From NCBI GenBank assembly GCA_026993275.1, contig JALWUB010000127.1, positions 1 to 7,571 of the forward strand: a stretch of 7,571 nt of DNA, given 5' to 3'. Shown here in pieces: positions 1 through 6,812 of the stretch; the first letter of the stretch is position 1, and each line of letters opens with the position of its first letter. Under the pieces are notes generated by a model. The model was not told the origin of the DNA. It searched no databases and worked only from the letters and a program-made list of their open reading frames with translations. The position numbers were made by a program, and so were the translations under genes. Source of the DNA: Robiginitomaculum sp. (lineage in GTDB: Bacteria; Pseudomonadota; Alphaproteobacteria; Caulobacterales; Maricaulaceae).

Positions 1-850
1 CCAGGCCAAAGCCCGCCGCCATGCCGAGGATGGCAAACAGCACGGCACTGGCCATGGTGGCCATGCGCCAGTCCCGGCTGTCGGGCGGCACCATCACCTC
101 CATGGCGACAAAGGCGATGGAAAAGCCGATCAGCGCTTCGATGGCGGCGCTGTTGGGCTGGATCAGGCCCAGCGCCGAAAGACTTAACGTCACGCTGTGG
201 CCCAGTGTGAAACCAGTGACCAGCAACGCTACGCCCTTATAGCTGCGCGCCAGCAGGATCAGCGCGGTGACAAAGGCCAGGTGATCGAAACCGTGCAGAA
301 TGTGGCTGATGCCAAGGCGGATATAAATGCCAAGACTGACCCAGAAACCCGGCGCACTTGCCCCGGAGTCCGGGCCTTTTTCCGGTGCGTGCATGACATG
401 ATTGCGCTGCGAGGCGGTAAACACGAATTCGCGCAATTGCGGGTCGTTGTCGATGCGGGCAATGTGAATATGCGTGCTGGCCAGATCGAAAAAGGCATCA
501 TCGTGCAGGCTCCAGCCGGCCTGCTGCACCGGCGCGGGGCAGGCAAAGCGCAAGCCCATGCGCAGGCTTTGCGGCGGCGACGGCAAAAGCTGCGGCACGG
601 CGGCCACGCAAGGCTTGCCAGCCTGGCTGACATGCACGCTGGCCGCCAGATGGCCGGCGAGAAGCCCGGGCAAGGCCGTCTGTTCCTTGCTCAGCGGCAC
701 CAGCAAGGTCGCCTGCAACCGGTCGATGCTGTAGATGGCGCTGACCGTGCGCCCGTCTTCGTGCCAGGTCGAGAAGGAGCGGCTGGACGTGTGCGCCATG
801 GCCGCGCCTGCCGCCAGCACAAGGCCAAGCACGAGCATCAGCCGGGCCAT
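1..850 (-). CDS. HupE/UreJ-like membrane protein with N-terminal periplasmic domain (3' end outside window)
   Basis: The 283 residues visible here have no stop codon before the left window edge, so the C-terminus is missing. Residues 1-19 form a signal peptide ending in AMAH. A soluble, presumably periplasmic domain follows to about residue 168, and then hydrophobic segments near 170-201, 206-230, 235-254 and 264-283. Two family-type histidine motifs are clear: GISHILHGFDHLAF (180-193) and TLGHSVTLSLS (215-225), followed by EALIGFSIAFVAME. These match the HupE/UreJ_2 type of integral membrane protein. Classical HupE/UreJ proteins are nickel permeases linked to hydrogenase or urease, but neither enzyme is encoded here, so the metal and the direction of transport are unknown. 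The start ATG shares an ATGA with the stop of the upstream isomerase gene. No strong ribosome binding site is visible, which suggests translational coupling. The family call is firm; transport of a metal is inference. Confidence 0.85.
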   Translation of the reverse strand, partial: MARLMLVLGLVLAAGAAMAHTSSRSFSTWHEDGRTVSAIYSIDRLQATLLVPLSKEQTALPGLLAGHLAASVHVSQAGKPCVAAVPQLLPSPPQSLRMGLRFACPAPVQQAGWSLHDDAFFDLASTHIHIARIDNDPQLREFVFTASQRNHVMHAPEKGPDSGASAPGFWVSLGIYIRLGISHILHGFDHLAFVTALILLARSYKGVALLVTGFTLGHSVTLSLSALGLIQPNSAAIEALIGFSIAFVAMEVMVPPDSRDWRMATMASAVLFAILGMAAGFGL

Positions 851-1722
851 CAGCGCGGCGCATCCGTGCTGTAGACCACATCGGCCTTGCGCTTGAGACG
901 GTCAAGATAGGCGCGCAAGGCGGCATCATCCCGGTCATCGCGAAACGCTGCCTCGACCTCGGCGCGAATGCTCTGCAGATCAGGCGTGCGCGCGCGGGTG
1001 CGGTTGGCCAGATAGAGCCGCCAGACACCACCGCCATCTTCGATCCAGCCAGACCACTGCCCCGTTTCCAGCCCAGTCAGCGCCTCCACGGGGGCACTGC
1101 CAAGATAGTCCTTGAGCTTGCCGGGCGGCATCAGCCCCGTGGGCACGGGCGGCGTATCCTGGCCAAACGCCGCCAGCAGGTCCTGCACGCTGGTGCCTTC
1201 GGCCAGGGCCTTGTCAAACGCCGCCTGGCGCGATGCCGCCCCGGCCTTAGGAAAATAGACGGCGCGGATGCTGACACGCGCGGGGCGGGCAAAGCGCGCC
1301 TTGTTGCGGTAATAGTAATCGCGCAGCAGAACCGGGCTGACCGGGCGGGCGCGGCTGCGGGCAATGACATCGCGGGTCACGGCATTGGCGAGGCTGGCGC
1401 GCAACACCGGGTCGGATCGTGCCAGGCCCTGGGACAGGGCGCGCTGCACCAGCAATTCCTCCTCGATCAGCCGTTGCAGGATGGCCGCCTTGCCGGCCTC
1501 GCTCAAGGGTTTGCGCTTGCCCGCGGATACCGCCTTCAAGGCGCGCATCAGGTCTGCGCGGGCGATGACCTGGCCGTTGACCCGGGCGACAGCGCCGGGC
1601 GGCAGCGCGGCCTTTGAGGCACCGCCTCCGGTCAGGGCGCTGGCTGCCGCGAGCCCCAGGCCGCCGACAATGCCGGCAAGATAAAGAAAACGCACCCAGG
1701 CCGGGCGGGACGGATCACTCAT
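850..1722 (-). CDS. Membrane-anchored parvulin/SurA-like peptidyl-prolyl cis-trans isomerase
   Basis: The 290-residue product has a short cytoplasmic N-terminus and one hydrophobic anchor at about residues 11-32, placing the rest in the periplasm. Residues 46-63 (VARVNGQVIARADLMRAL) are the typical opening of SurA/PpiD-type chaperone domains, followed by a helical segment with LIEEELLVQRALSQGL at 85-100. A PpiC-type rotamase-like domain covers roughly 130-240, ending in GQWSGWIEDGGGVWRLYLAN. A charged helical tail (250-280) follows. Proteins of this kind help outer-membrane or secreted proteins fold. Whether this one keeps isomerase activity cannot be told from sequence, since many parvulin-like domains act only as chaperones. 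The start overlaps the DUF3604 stop by 8 bases and the stop overlaps the HupE-like start by 4, so it is probably co-translated with both and may serve them specifically. Confidence 0.8.
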   Translation of the reverse strand: MSDPSRPAWVRFLYLAGIVGGLGLAAASALTGGGASKAALPPGAVARVNGQVIARADLMRALKAVSAGKRKPLSEAGKAAILQRLIEEELLVQRALSQGLARSDPVLRASLANAVTRDVIARSRARPVSPVLLRDYYYRNKARFARPARVSIRAVYFPKAGAASRQAAFDKALAEGTSVQDLLAAFGQDTPPVPTGLMPPGKLKDYLGSAPVEALTGLETGQWSGWIEDGGGVWRLYLANRTRARTPDLQSIRAEVEAAFRDDRDDAALRAYLDRLKRKADVVYSTDAPR

Positions 1723-3994
1723 TCAATACCGGCTCTTTTGCTGTTTTGACTGGTACCGACACATAAATTGGCGACGACCAGGCGCGGTTTTCCACATCGG
1801 CAAGGCAATTGTCACTGGCAGGCGTGCGGTAATCGCCATAGCAGGGATTGACCGCAATGCACCGGCCGTGCGCATCAAACGTGCAGCGCAGATTGGCGCC
1901 GTTAATGGTCGGCGTCGGCTCCTCAATGGCACGCACATAATAGAGCGAATCGCGGCCCCCGGCGGCAAACTCCGGATCCTCGAACTCGGCCACGCAGCCT
2001 TGCCCCCGGTCATCACAGGGAATGACCTTCCAGCTGTCGTGAATGAGATGTTCCACCGGCTCGCCCGGATGTGCCTGCGGGGTGATCTTGACCACCTCGA
2101 TGCGGGTGATTTTCAGCCGCTCGTCCGATGGGTTGTAACATTCCCCGCGGCACAGCTTGTCCAGCCGCCCGGCGGGCAGGCCCTGGGCGGCAAAATCCGG
2201 ACAGCCGGGCTTTTGCTTGAACGCCCCGGCCGCGCGCACGCGAAAGCGCGGCGTCTGCTGCGCCGTGACATGGCTGCCCATGGGATGGGCCTTGCCATCG
2301 TCATCGATGAGGTCGAACCAGAGCAGGATGCGCTGGCCCGAGGTGCCATAGGTTTCGCGGCGCTTGAGCGCCTCCCAGACCGCCTTGCGCGAGCGGCCAT
2401 GGGCGTGCACCGCCGTCAGCCCGCCAGTGGTGAAGAAACTGGCCTGGCGCTCCAGTTCCAGGAGGTTGAAGCCCGGCTTGTCCCAGATGTTTTGCCGGGT
2501 GATGGGCAGGGGCGTGGCCAGTTTTTCCTGCACGGGAAACAGCTTGCGCCGCCATTTTTCATTGATCGGGCCGCTGGCCTCGGTGAAGCCGTGGCGGTCA
2601 ACCGGCTTGTAGCCGGTGCCCGGGCGGGCACGGTGATTGTCGGAGGCGGCAACAAAGCCCCAGTCAAAGCGCACCGGCTTGTCCGCGCCTGCATCGAAAT
2701 TGCTGATCGCCAGGCCATATTGCACCGACGTGCCGGGACGGTAGTTGAAGGCCGGCAGGAAACAGTCCTTGCACTGGCCGGAATCGAGCCAGTCGGTCAC
2801 CTCTTCCCCTGCAATGATGATATGCCCGGCCACGCCGAGATTGGCGTATTGGGCGCGCGTCCTGGCGGCGCGCGCATCGCACTCGGAAGCGGCTGTGCCT
2901 TCTTTCAGACAGCGCGTCTTGATGATCTCGCCCGCCTGCCAGCAGCTTGGCAGATAACCGGGCGTGGGCTGCGGGCATGTGGCATGCAGCCCGTCCCTGG
3001 AGATGTCCCTGACGGCGCGCCAGGGGCGGTATTCCTCTGAATTGCCATGACCGGACATGACCTCGATCAGGGTCTGCTTTTCCGGGTGCATTTTCGCTTG
3101 GAGCTGTTTGTCAAAGGTGGTGCCGGGCGGGGTGTAAAAGCCCCAGCTGGTGCCGTGGGGAATGAGCAGGTAATCCAGCTTTTGCGCATCGAGGCGATTG
3201 ACCAGATCCCCCGGCGTGGCCGCCTGTTCATAGCAATTGGCGGGCAGCTTGTCCGAAGGCAGGTTGGGGTCGCAATCGGGCACAGCGCGGATTTCATCGG
3301 CGAAGGTGCGAAAATCGTAATAATCCTGCCGGTGGGCGAAGTCGGCCAGTGACACGCGCCAGTCCATGCCCGTGGCCGAGCCGCGTATGGTGGCGCTGGC
3401 CGGGCCCGATGCAGCGATCGGCCGGGCGCTGATGCTGGCATCATCAAGGCCTTCAAAGATGACGTTCTTGTGGCCGTAATGGTCTTGCGGCGTGCGCCCG
3501 ACCTGCGACCACTCGAACCCCATGAAGGCCACCATGTCCGGGTTGGCCGGATCACCGGCGCGGGCATTGCACTGGCGAATGCCCGCCTTGGTCTCCTGCC
3601 AGCGCGCCGGGGTCGAGGCCTCGGCATGGTCGTTGATCGACCAGAAGTCCAGTGCCGAGCAATAGCGGGCGAAATCGCAGGCATCAGCGAGCGGGTGCGC
3701 CCCTTCGCCGCCATAAATGGGCAGGGACCACAAGAACGCATCGGTGGAAAAGGTGGTGTGCACATGCAAATCGCCAAACAGGATCTGGTCGGGCGCATTA
3801 TCGCCAAGCGCTGCTGCCGTGCTGGCCTGGGCCTGCTGGCGGGCGGCAATGACGCTGGCGGGGATGGCCTTGCCCGCAATGACGCCTATGGAGCGATGGC
3901 GGCCATACCAGTTGGCCTTGGCCCCATAAAGATACAGCCCGCCCCCGGCCAGGACGGCCAGAACCAGCAGGCCAGTGATTTTGCTTGCACGCAT
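1715..3994 (-). CDS. DUF3604 family protein, membrane-anchored, PHP-like metallo-hydrolase candidate
   Basis: This 759-residue protein has an N-terminal hydrophobic segment (about 7-24) that is an uncleaved anchor or signal peptide, so the body should lie in the periplasm. The core begins with ILFGDLHVHTTFSTD (71-85), a DLHxHT signature like the first metal-binding motif of PHP-type phosphoesterases. Other likely ligand or active-site motifs are SINDHAEA (119-126), GHKN (174-177), LIPHGTSWG (277-285), EVMSGHGNSEEYRPW (311-325) and AASDNHRARPG (449-459). These fit DUF3604 (PF12228), whose substrate is not known to me. There are many cysteines (for example 241, 254, 340, 351, 362, 372, 408, 411), as expected for a disulfide-bearing extracytoplasmic protein. 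The start is supported by a strong Shine-Dalgarno, GGGGAGGG, ending about six bases upstream. It heads a tight block with the isomerase and HupE-like genes. Enzymatic activity is inferred from motif resemblance only. Confidence 0.85.
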   Translation of the reverse strand: MRASKITGLLVLAVLAGGGLYLYGAKANWYGRHRSIGVIAGKAIPASVIAARQQAQASTAAALGDNAPDQILFGDLHVHTTFSTDAFLWSLPIYGGEGAHPLADACDFARYCSALDFWSINDHAEASTPARWQETKAGIRQCNARAGDPANPDMVAFMGFEWSQVGRTPQDHYGHKNVIFEGLDDASISARPIAASGPASATIRGSATGMDWRVSLADFAHRQDYYDFRTFADEIRAVPDCDPNLPSDKLPANCYEQAATPGDLVNRLDAQKLDYLLIPHGTSWGFYTPPGTTFDKQLQAKMHPEKQTLIEVMSGHGNSEEYRPWRAVRDISRDGLHATCPQPTPGYLPSCWQAGEIIKTRCLKEGTAASECDARAARTRAQYANLGVAGHIIIAGEEVTDWLDSGQCKDCFLPAFNYRPGTSVQYGLAISNFDAGADKPVRFDWGFVAASDNHRARPGTGYKPVDRHGFTEASGPINEKWRRKLFPVQEKLATPLPITRQNIWDKPGFNLLELERQASFFTTGGLTAVHAHGRSRKAVWEALKRRETYGTSGQRILLWFDLIDDDGKAHPMGSHVTAQQTPRFRVRAAGAFKQKPGCPDFAAQGLPAGRLDKLCRGECYNPSDERLKITRIEVVKITPQAHPGEPVEHLIHDSWKVIPCDDRGQGCVAEFEDPEFAAGGRDSLYYVRAIEEPTPTINGANLRCTFDAHGRCIAVNPCYGDYRTPASDNCLADVENRAWSSPIYVSVPVKTAKEPVLNE

Positions 3995-4024
3995 ATTGCC
4001 CTCCCCAATGCATCACCAGATTAG

Positions 4025-4050
4025 GGCTGCAAGCCTGGCCTTGGCAAGGC
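4025..4050 (-). other. Tandem small inverted repeats between the secreted-protein and DUF3604 genes
   Basis: Two short hairpins are possible just after the stop of the secreted-protein gene and before the DUF3604 ribosome binding site. One is GCCTT-GGC-AAGGC (4038-4050) and the other GGCT-GCA-AGCC (4025-4035). No T-rich tract follows on the minus strand, so this is not a standard intrinsic terminator. It could be an RNA processing or stability element, or chance in GC-rich DNA. Readthrough from the upstream gene into DUF3604 therefore remains plausible. Confidence 0.3.
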
Positions 4051-4059
4051 AAGCGGGGC

Positions 4060-4884
4060 TCAGGGTTGCGCAGCGTCTTTTTGCGCGTGCTCATCGCCGG
4101 GTTTGGCAGACTTTACATCCCAAGTGCGGGCAATTGGACGGAAGTCGAAATTGGTGACGACATCATCGAACCGGATCTTGCGGACAAGCGCCGTGCCGCT
4201 GACCTTGTTCTTCTCCAGCACCTTGACCAGGGGACCGCCATACCAGGCCGGTGCAAATTGCTGGTAGATGTCAAATTGCCTGACCTTGGCGATAACAATC
4301 GGATGAAACGGCCTCTGCGCCACATAATGCACCCAATGCAGCAGGCCGTCCTTCTTGCCAACCGCAATGTGGCCCTTGAGATACTGGGCAATGTCCGCTC
4401 CCTTGCCCTCGCCGCTGACATAATATCTGTCGGCCAGGTCAAAGCTGTAGACAATTTCATTGTCATCCTCGCGCTCCAGCGTCACGCCCCTGGCCAGGCG
4501 CGGGCGCAGATCAGGCGCCATGACATCGCGGTTGGCGTCATAATCATCTTGCTTGGCATGCTTGACGTTCTTGCGCTCCTGACGGCGCGCCTGCTTGTAA
4601 TAGCCTTCCGGGTCGGTCTTGTAGTCCGGATAGAGGATGGCCCACTGGCGCTCTTTCGGCGCGCTGGGGTTATAGGACTTTTCCAGAAACAGCTTGCCAA
4701 AGCGGACGATCTTGCGGCGGAAGTAGAACTTGACCCCGGCATTCCTGGCATTGCGCGCCTCGGCATCGGCCAAGGCCGCATCCAGTGCAGGCGGCAGGGC
4801 GGCTTGCGCACGGGCCGGGCCGGATGGCGCTGCCATCATGACAAACGCTGCGCACACGGCGGCGAAAACCCTGATCATCATCAT
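4060..4884 (-). CDS. Secreted periplasmic protein of unknown function, divergent from the sphingolipid operon
   Basis: I do not recognise the family of this 274-residue protein. Residues 1-27 are a Sec signal peptide (hydrophobic VFAAVCAAFVMMAA, likely cleavage after ARA or AQA). The mature part starts with an alanine-rich helix, a segment rich in basic and aromatic residues (51-70), and a very charged stretch (99-120, including ARRQERKNVKHAKQ). From about 143 to 250 it alternates polar and hydrophobic residues in a likely beta-rich fold: IVYSFDLADRYYVSG, YLKGHIAVGKKDGLLHWVHY, RPFHPIVIAKVRQFDIYQQF, VSGTALVRKIRFDDVVTNFDF. A beta-sheet ligand- or lipid-binding role would fit but is a guess. Three ATG codons stand in a row at the start; GGAG lies 4 bases before the first and 7 before the second, so the second may be the real one. 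It is transcribed away from acp-spt and 65 bases ahead of DUF3604. Confidence 0.75.
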   Translation of the reverse strand: MMMIRVFAAVCAAFVMMAAPSGPARAQAALPPALDAALADAEARNARNAGVKFYFRRKIVRFGKLFLEKSYNPSAPKERQWAILYPDYKTDPEGYYKQARRQERKNVKHAKQDDYDANRDVMAPDLRPRLARGVTLEREDDNEIVYSFDLADRYYVSGEGKGADIAQYLKGHIAVGKKDGLLHWVHYVAQRPFHPIVIAKVRQFDIYQQFAPAWYGGPLVKVLEKNKVSGTALVRKIRFDDVVTNFDFRPIARTWDVKSAKPGDEHAQKDAAQP

Positions 4885-4898
4885 GTTACTCCACTATG

Positions 4899-4940
4899 GC
4901 CGGTTCCTGCACAGCCCCGTCCTGGCGGGTATGAACCGGC
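4899..4940. repeat. Inverted repeat GCCGGTTC / GAACCGGC in the leader of the secreted-protein gene
   Basis: GCCGGTTC (4899-4906) and GAACCGGC (4933-4940) are perfect 8-base inverted arms separated by 26 bases. The structure lies 15 bases upstream of the secreted-protein start, just outside its ribosome binding site. It could be a stem-loop in the 5' leader or a spaced operator half-site pair. The arms are the only direct evidence; function is open. Confidence 0.45.
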
Positions 4941-5096
4941 AAGATGGCAAATCAAAGGCAATCCTGTACCGCTTCGTGCACGCCAGCATGATAGTCCCGA
5001 TTGCACCCGGTGTGAATGCCATGCCGCGCCGGCGCCTGGCCGCAGGGCTGGACTCCGTGCGGTGCAGTCTTCCATAATGCCTTGCATCACAGAGGT

Positions 5097-5124
5097 TTGA
5101 CATTTGCGGATTCACCGCTAGGTA
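5097..5124 (+). promoter_or_regulatory. Candidate sigma-70 type promoter of the acp-spt operon
   Basis: TTGACA (5097-5102) is a perfect -35 consensus on the plus strand. At 16 bases spacing lies TAGGTA (5119-5124), a poor -10 that matches only in its first two bases. If used, transcription would start near 5131 and give a leader of about 85 bases before the carrier-protein ATG. The weak -10 suggests either a tolerant alphaproteobacterial promoter or a need for an activator. Confidence 0.4.
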
Positions 5125-5190
5125 AAGCAGTCGATGGTCAATGTGTGGGCTGGGCATTCTGGGTATCGCTTTGCACAGAAAGAGGGAATG

Positions 5191-5212
5191 CCTGCATCAG
5201 CAGGTTTTTTTT
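5191..5212 (+). terminator. Terminator-like hairpin with T8 run directly before the carrier-protein start (possible attenuator)
   Basis: CCTGC (5191-5195), loop ATCA, GCAGG (5200-5204) form a perfect 5-base stem, extendable by a G-U pair, followed at once by eight T residues (5205-5212). This is the layout of a short intrinsic terminator. It ends three bases before the ATG at 5216 and lies inside the leader of the operon it precedes. The right arm also contains the only plausible Shine-Dalgarno (AGG, 5202-5204), so the hairpin could hide the ribosome binding site as well. The stem is short, so termination strength is uncertain. Confidence 0.5.
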
Positions 5213-5215
5213 ACG

Positions 5216-5491
5216 ATGACATCACCACAGCAAAAGGCAGAGTTTGCCAGCCCTACAGCCCTGGAAGAAATTCAGTCCCAATTGCGCGCCCGCGCCAGCG
5301 CGGACGTCAACATTACCCCGGACACCAACATTACCCGGGACCTGGGCCTGGATTCCCTGGCCATCATGGACTTTATCTTCGACCTGGAAGACAGCTTCGA
5401 TATTTCGATCCCGATGGAGCGCATTGCCGAGGTTCAGACCATTACCGATTTGGCCGAGGTCATAGAAACCCTCCGGAAGGAAGCCAGCTGA
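5216..5491 (+). CDS. acpR: Acyl carrier protein dedicated to sphingolipid synthesis
   Basis: With the start chosen here the product is 91 residues, normal for an acyl carrier protein. The phosphopantetheine attachment site is Ser47 in DLGLDSLAIMDFIFDLED (42-59), and the protein is acidic and helical throughout. It would carry an acyl chain as a thioester on its prosthetic arm and, given its position one base before the serine palmitoyltransferase start, deliver it to that enzyme. Dedicated carrier proteins beside spt are known from alphaproteobacterial sphingolipid loci; the symbol follows that analogy. An in-frame ATG at 5141 would add 25 residues (MCGLGILGIALHRKRECL and on), but these are not carrier-protein-like and would be encoded across the hairpin and T-run, so 5216 is preferred. 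The ribosome binding site for 5216 is weak (AGG, 11 bases away). Confidence 0.88.
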   Translation: MTSPQQKAEFASPTALEEIQSQLRARASADVNITPDTNITRDLGLDSLAIMDFIFDLEDSFDISIPMERIAEVQTITDLAEVIETLRKEAS

Positions 5492-5492
5492 C

Positions 5493-6812
5493 ATGAGTAT
5501 TCTCGACAAGTTTGACCCGCTGCGTGAACAGCACAAGGTGCTGACCGATGTGGGCCGCAGTCCGGCTGCGCTGAAGTTTGACGACATCCTGTCGCCAACC
5601 GAGGCGATACTGGATGGCAAGCGCACCATCCTGATGGGCACCAACAATTATCTGGGCAAGACCTTTGACGAGGCGTCGGTGCAAGCCGCCATTGACGCCT
5701 TGCGCGAAGAGGGCACCGGCACCACAGGCTCGCGCATTGCCAATGGCAGTTACAATGGCCACGAAATGCTGGAAAAGGAGCTTGCCGCATTCTACGGCGT
5801 GCGTTCCGCCATGCTGTTCTCGACCGGCTATCAGGCGAATCTTGGCGCCATTTCAGCCCTGGCAGGCCGCGATGACTATCTTCTCATTGACGCTGACAGC
5901 CATGCCAGCATCTATGATGCCTGCCGCCTCAGCGATGCCCAGGTGATCCGCTTCCGGCACAATGATCCGGACAATCTGGACCGCAAGCTGGCGCGCCTTG
6001 AAGGCACCAAGGGCAGCAAGCTGATTGTCATTGAAAGCATTTATTCCATGCTCGGCGACATGGCGCCGATCGGGAAATTTGTCGAAATCAAGAAAAAGCA
6101 CGGCGCCTTTCTGCTGGTCGATGAAGCCCACTCCCTGGGGGTGATGGGGGAAACGGGCCGCGGGATCTGCGAGGCCTCCGGCGTCGAGAAGGATGTGGAT
6201 TTCATCACCGGCACCTTCTCCAAAAGCATTGGCACGGTGGGCGGTTTTCTGGTCACGGACATGCCGGGGCTGGACATCATCCGCCTGGTCAGCCGCCCCT
6301 ATATGTTCACCGCCAGCCCGCCGCCCTCCATCGTCGCTTCAGCCCGCAAGACACTGTCCTGCATTCCTGGCGCCAAGGATTTGCGCAAACGCCTGTGGGA
6401 CAATGCAGCCCAGCTTTACAATGGCCTGAAAGACGCCGGTTTTGAACTCGGGCCCACCCTGAGCCCGATTGTGGCGATCCGCCTGAAAGATGCGGAAAAG
6501 GCCATTGCCTTGTGGAATGGCCTGCTTGATGCCGGTGTCTATACGAATCTGGCGCTGCCCCCGGCAACGCCGTTTGGCTGGTATCTGCTGCGCTCCTCGA
6601 TCAGCGCGGCACATACGCCGGAGCAGATCGCCAAGGCAGTCACGGTCTGCAAATCCATTGGCGCTGAACTCGGCCTGATTGCAGCCCCTGGGGATGCGGA
6701 CCCGGCGCCTGCCCGGCAACTTAATGGCGGCGCTGAAACGCGCCCTTGCGCCACATCTGAAGCAGAAGCTGCGGCACCGACAACAGCGGGTGCGCCCGTT
6801 GCCAGGGTGTAA
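5493..6812 (+). CDS. spt: Serine palmitoyltransferase (PLP-dependent alpha-oxoamine synthase)
   Basis: The enzyme condenses L-serine with a long-chain acyl thioester, releasing CO2, to give 3-ketosphinganine, the first committed sphingolipid intermediate; it acts in the cytoplasm. The 439-residue product has the alpha-oxoamine synthase signature throughout: LMGTNNYLG (47-55), GTGTTGSR (74-81), DADSHASIYD with the PLP-stacking His137, DEAHSLG with Asp210 and His213, and TFSKSIGTVGGF with the Schiff-base Lys244. RPYMFTASPPP (268-278) and PPATPFGWYLLRSSIS (356-371, with Arg367) resemble the soluble Sphingomonas SPT, as I recall it, more than the biotin or glycine C-acyltransferase paralogues. 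GGAAGGA (5475-5481) is a good ribosome binding site, and only one base separates the start from the acp stop. Residues from about 398 on form an Ala/Pro-rich tail beyond the conserved core; the last 30 are encoded in the overlap with the convergent gene. Confidence 0.93.
   Translation: MSILDKFDPLREQHKVLTDVGRSPAALKFDDILSPTEAILDGKRTILMGTNNYLGKTFDEASVQAAIDALREEGTGTTGSRIANGSYNGHEMLEKELAAFYGVRSAMLFSTGYQANLGAISALAGRDDYLLIDADSHASIYDACRLSDAQVIRFRHNDPDNLDRKLARLEGTKGSKLIVIESIYSMLGDMAPIGKFVEIKKKHGAFLLVDEAHSLGVMGETGRGICEASGVEKDVDFITGTFSKSIGTVGGFLVTDMPGLDIIRLVSRPYMFTASPPPSIVASARKTLSCIPGAKDLRKRLWDNAAQLYNGLKDAGFELGPTLSPIVAIRLKDAEKAIALWNGLLDAGVYTNLALPPATPFGWYLLRSSISAAHTPEQIAKAVTVCKSIGAELGLIAAPGDADPAPARQLNGGAETRPCATSEAEAAAPTTAGAPVARV

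Larger units (their letters stand above)
4885..5215. other. Divergent intergenic regulatory region
   Basis: This stretch separates the start of the secreted-protein gene from the carrier-protein start. It must hold the promoters of both transcription units. Visible elements are an 8-base inverted repeat near the left gene, a GC-rich palindrome GCGCCGGCGC (5026-5035), a TTGACA box with a poor -10, and a hairpin plus T-run before the right gene. Frames open on both strands cross the region but have no recognisable product or good ribosome binding site, so I call no gene here. No clear minus-strand promoter could be picked. Confidence 0.7.

Noticed and set aside
498..1037. Minus-strand 179-codon frame spanning the isomerase/HupE-like junction
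   Set aside because: Both genes it crosses have good domain evidence in another frame, joined by an ATGA overlap. This frame is an Arg/Ala-rich artefact.
1868..3040. Plus-strand open frame of 390 codons across the DUF3604 region
   Set aside because: It is antisense to a gene with clear family motifs and a strong ribosome binding site, and its translation is rich in Arg, Gly and Ala without a recognisable domain. Long antisense frames are common in GC-rich coding DNA.
4038..4050. Hairpin after the secreted-protein gene as an intrinsic terminator
   Set aside because: No T-rich tract follows on the minus strand and the stem is only five bases, so it is listed only as a small inverted repeat.
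5026..5035. Palindrome GCGCCGGCGC as an operator
   Set aside because: It is a self-complementary GC string of a kind expected by chance in this base composition, with no second copy or promoter next to it.
3985..5100. Plus-strand open frame of 371 codons opposite the secreted-protein gene
   Set aside because: The opposite strand has a proper signal peptide and ribosome binding site. This frame runs from one gene through another and into the intergenic region with no domain.
4894..5157. Minus-strand 87-codon frame in the divergent intergenic region
   Set aside because: It has no good ribosome binding site and no recognisable family, and it covers the regulatory elements of both neighbours. 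A real small protein cannot be excluded but is not supported.
5134..5496. Plus-strand 120-codon frame overlapping the carrier-protein gene
   Set aside because: It is shifted relative to the carrier-protein frame, loses the phosphopantetheine motif and gives a low-complexity product. It is a shadow of the real gene.
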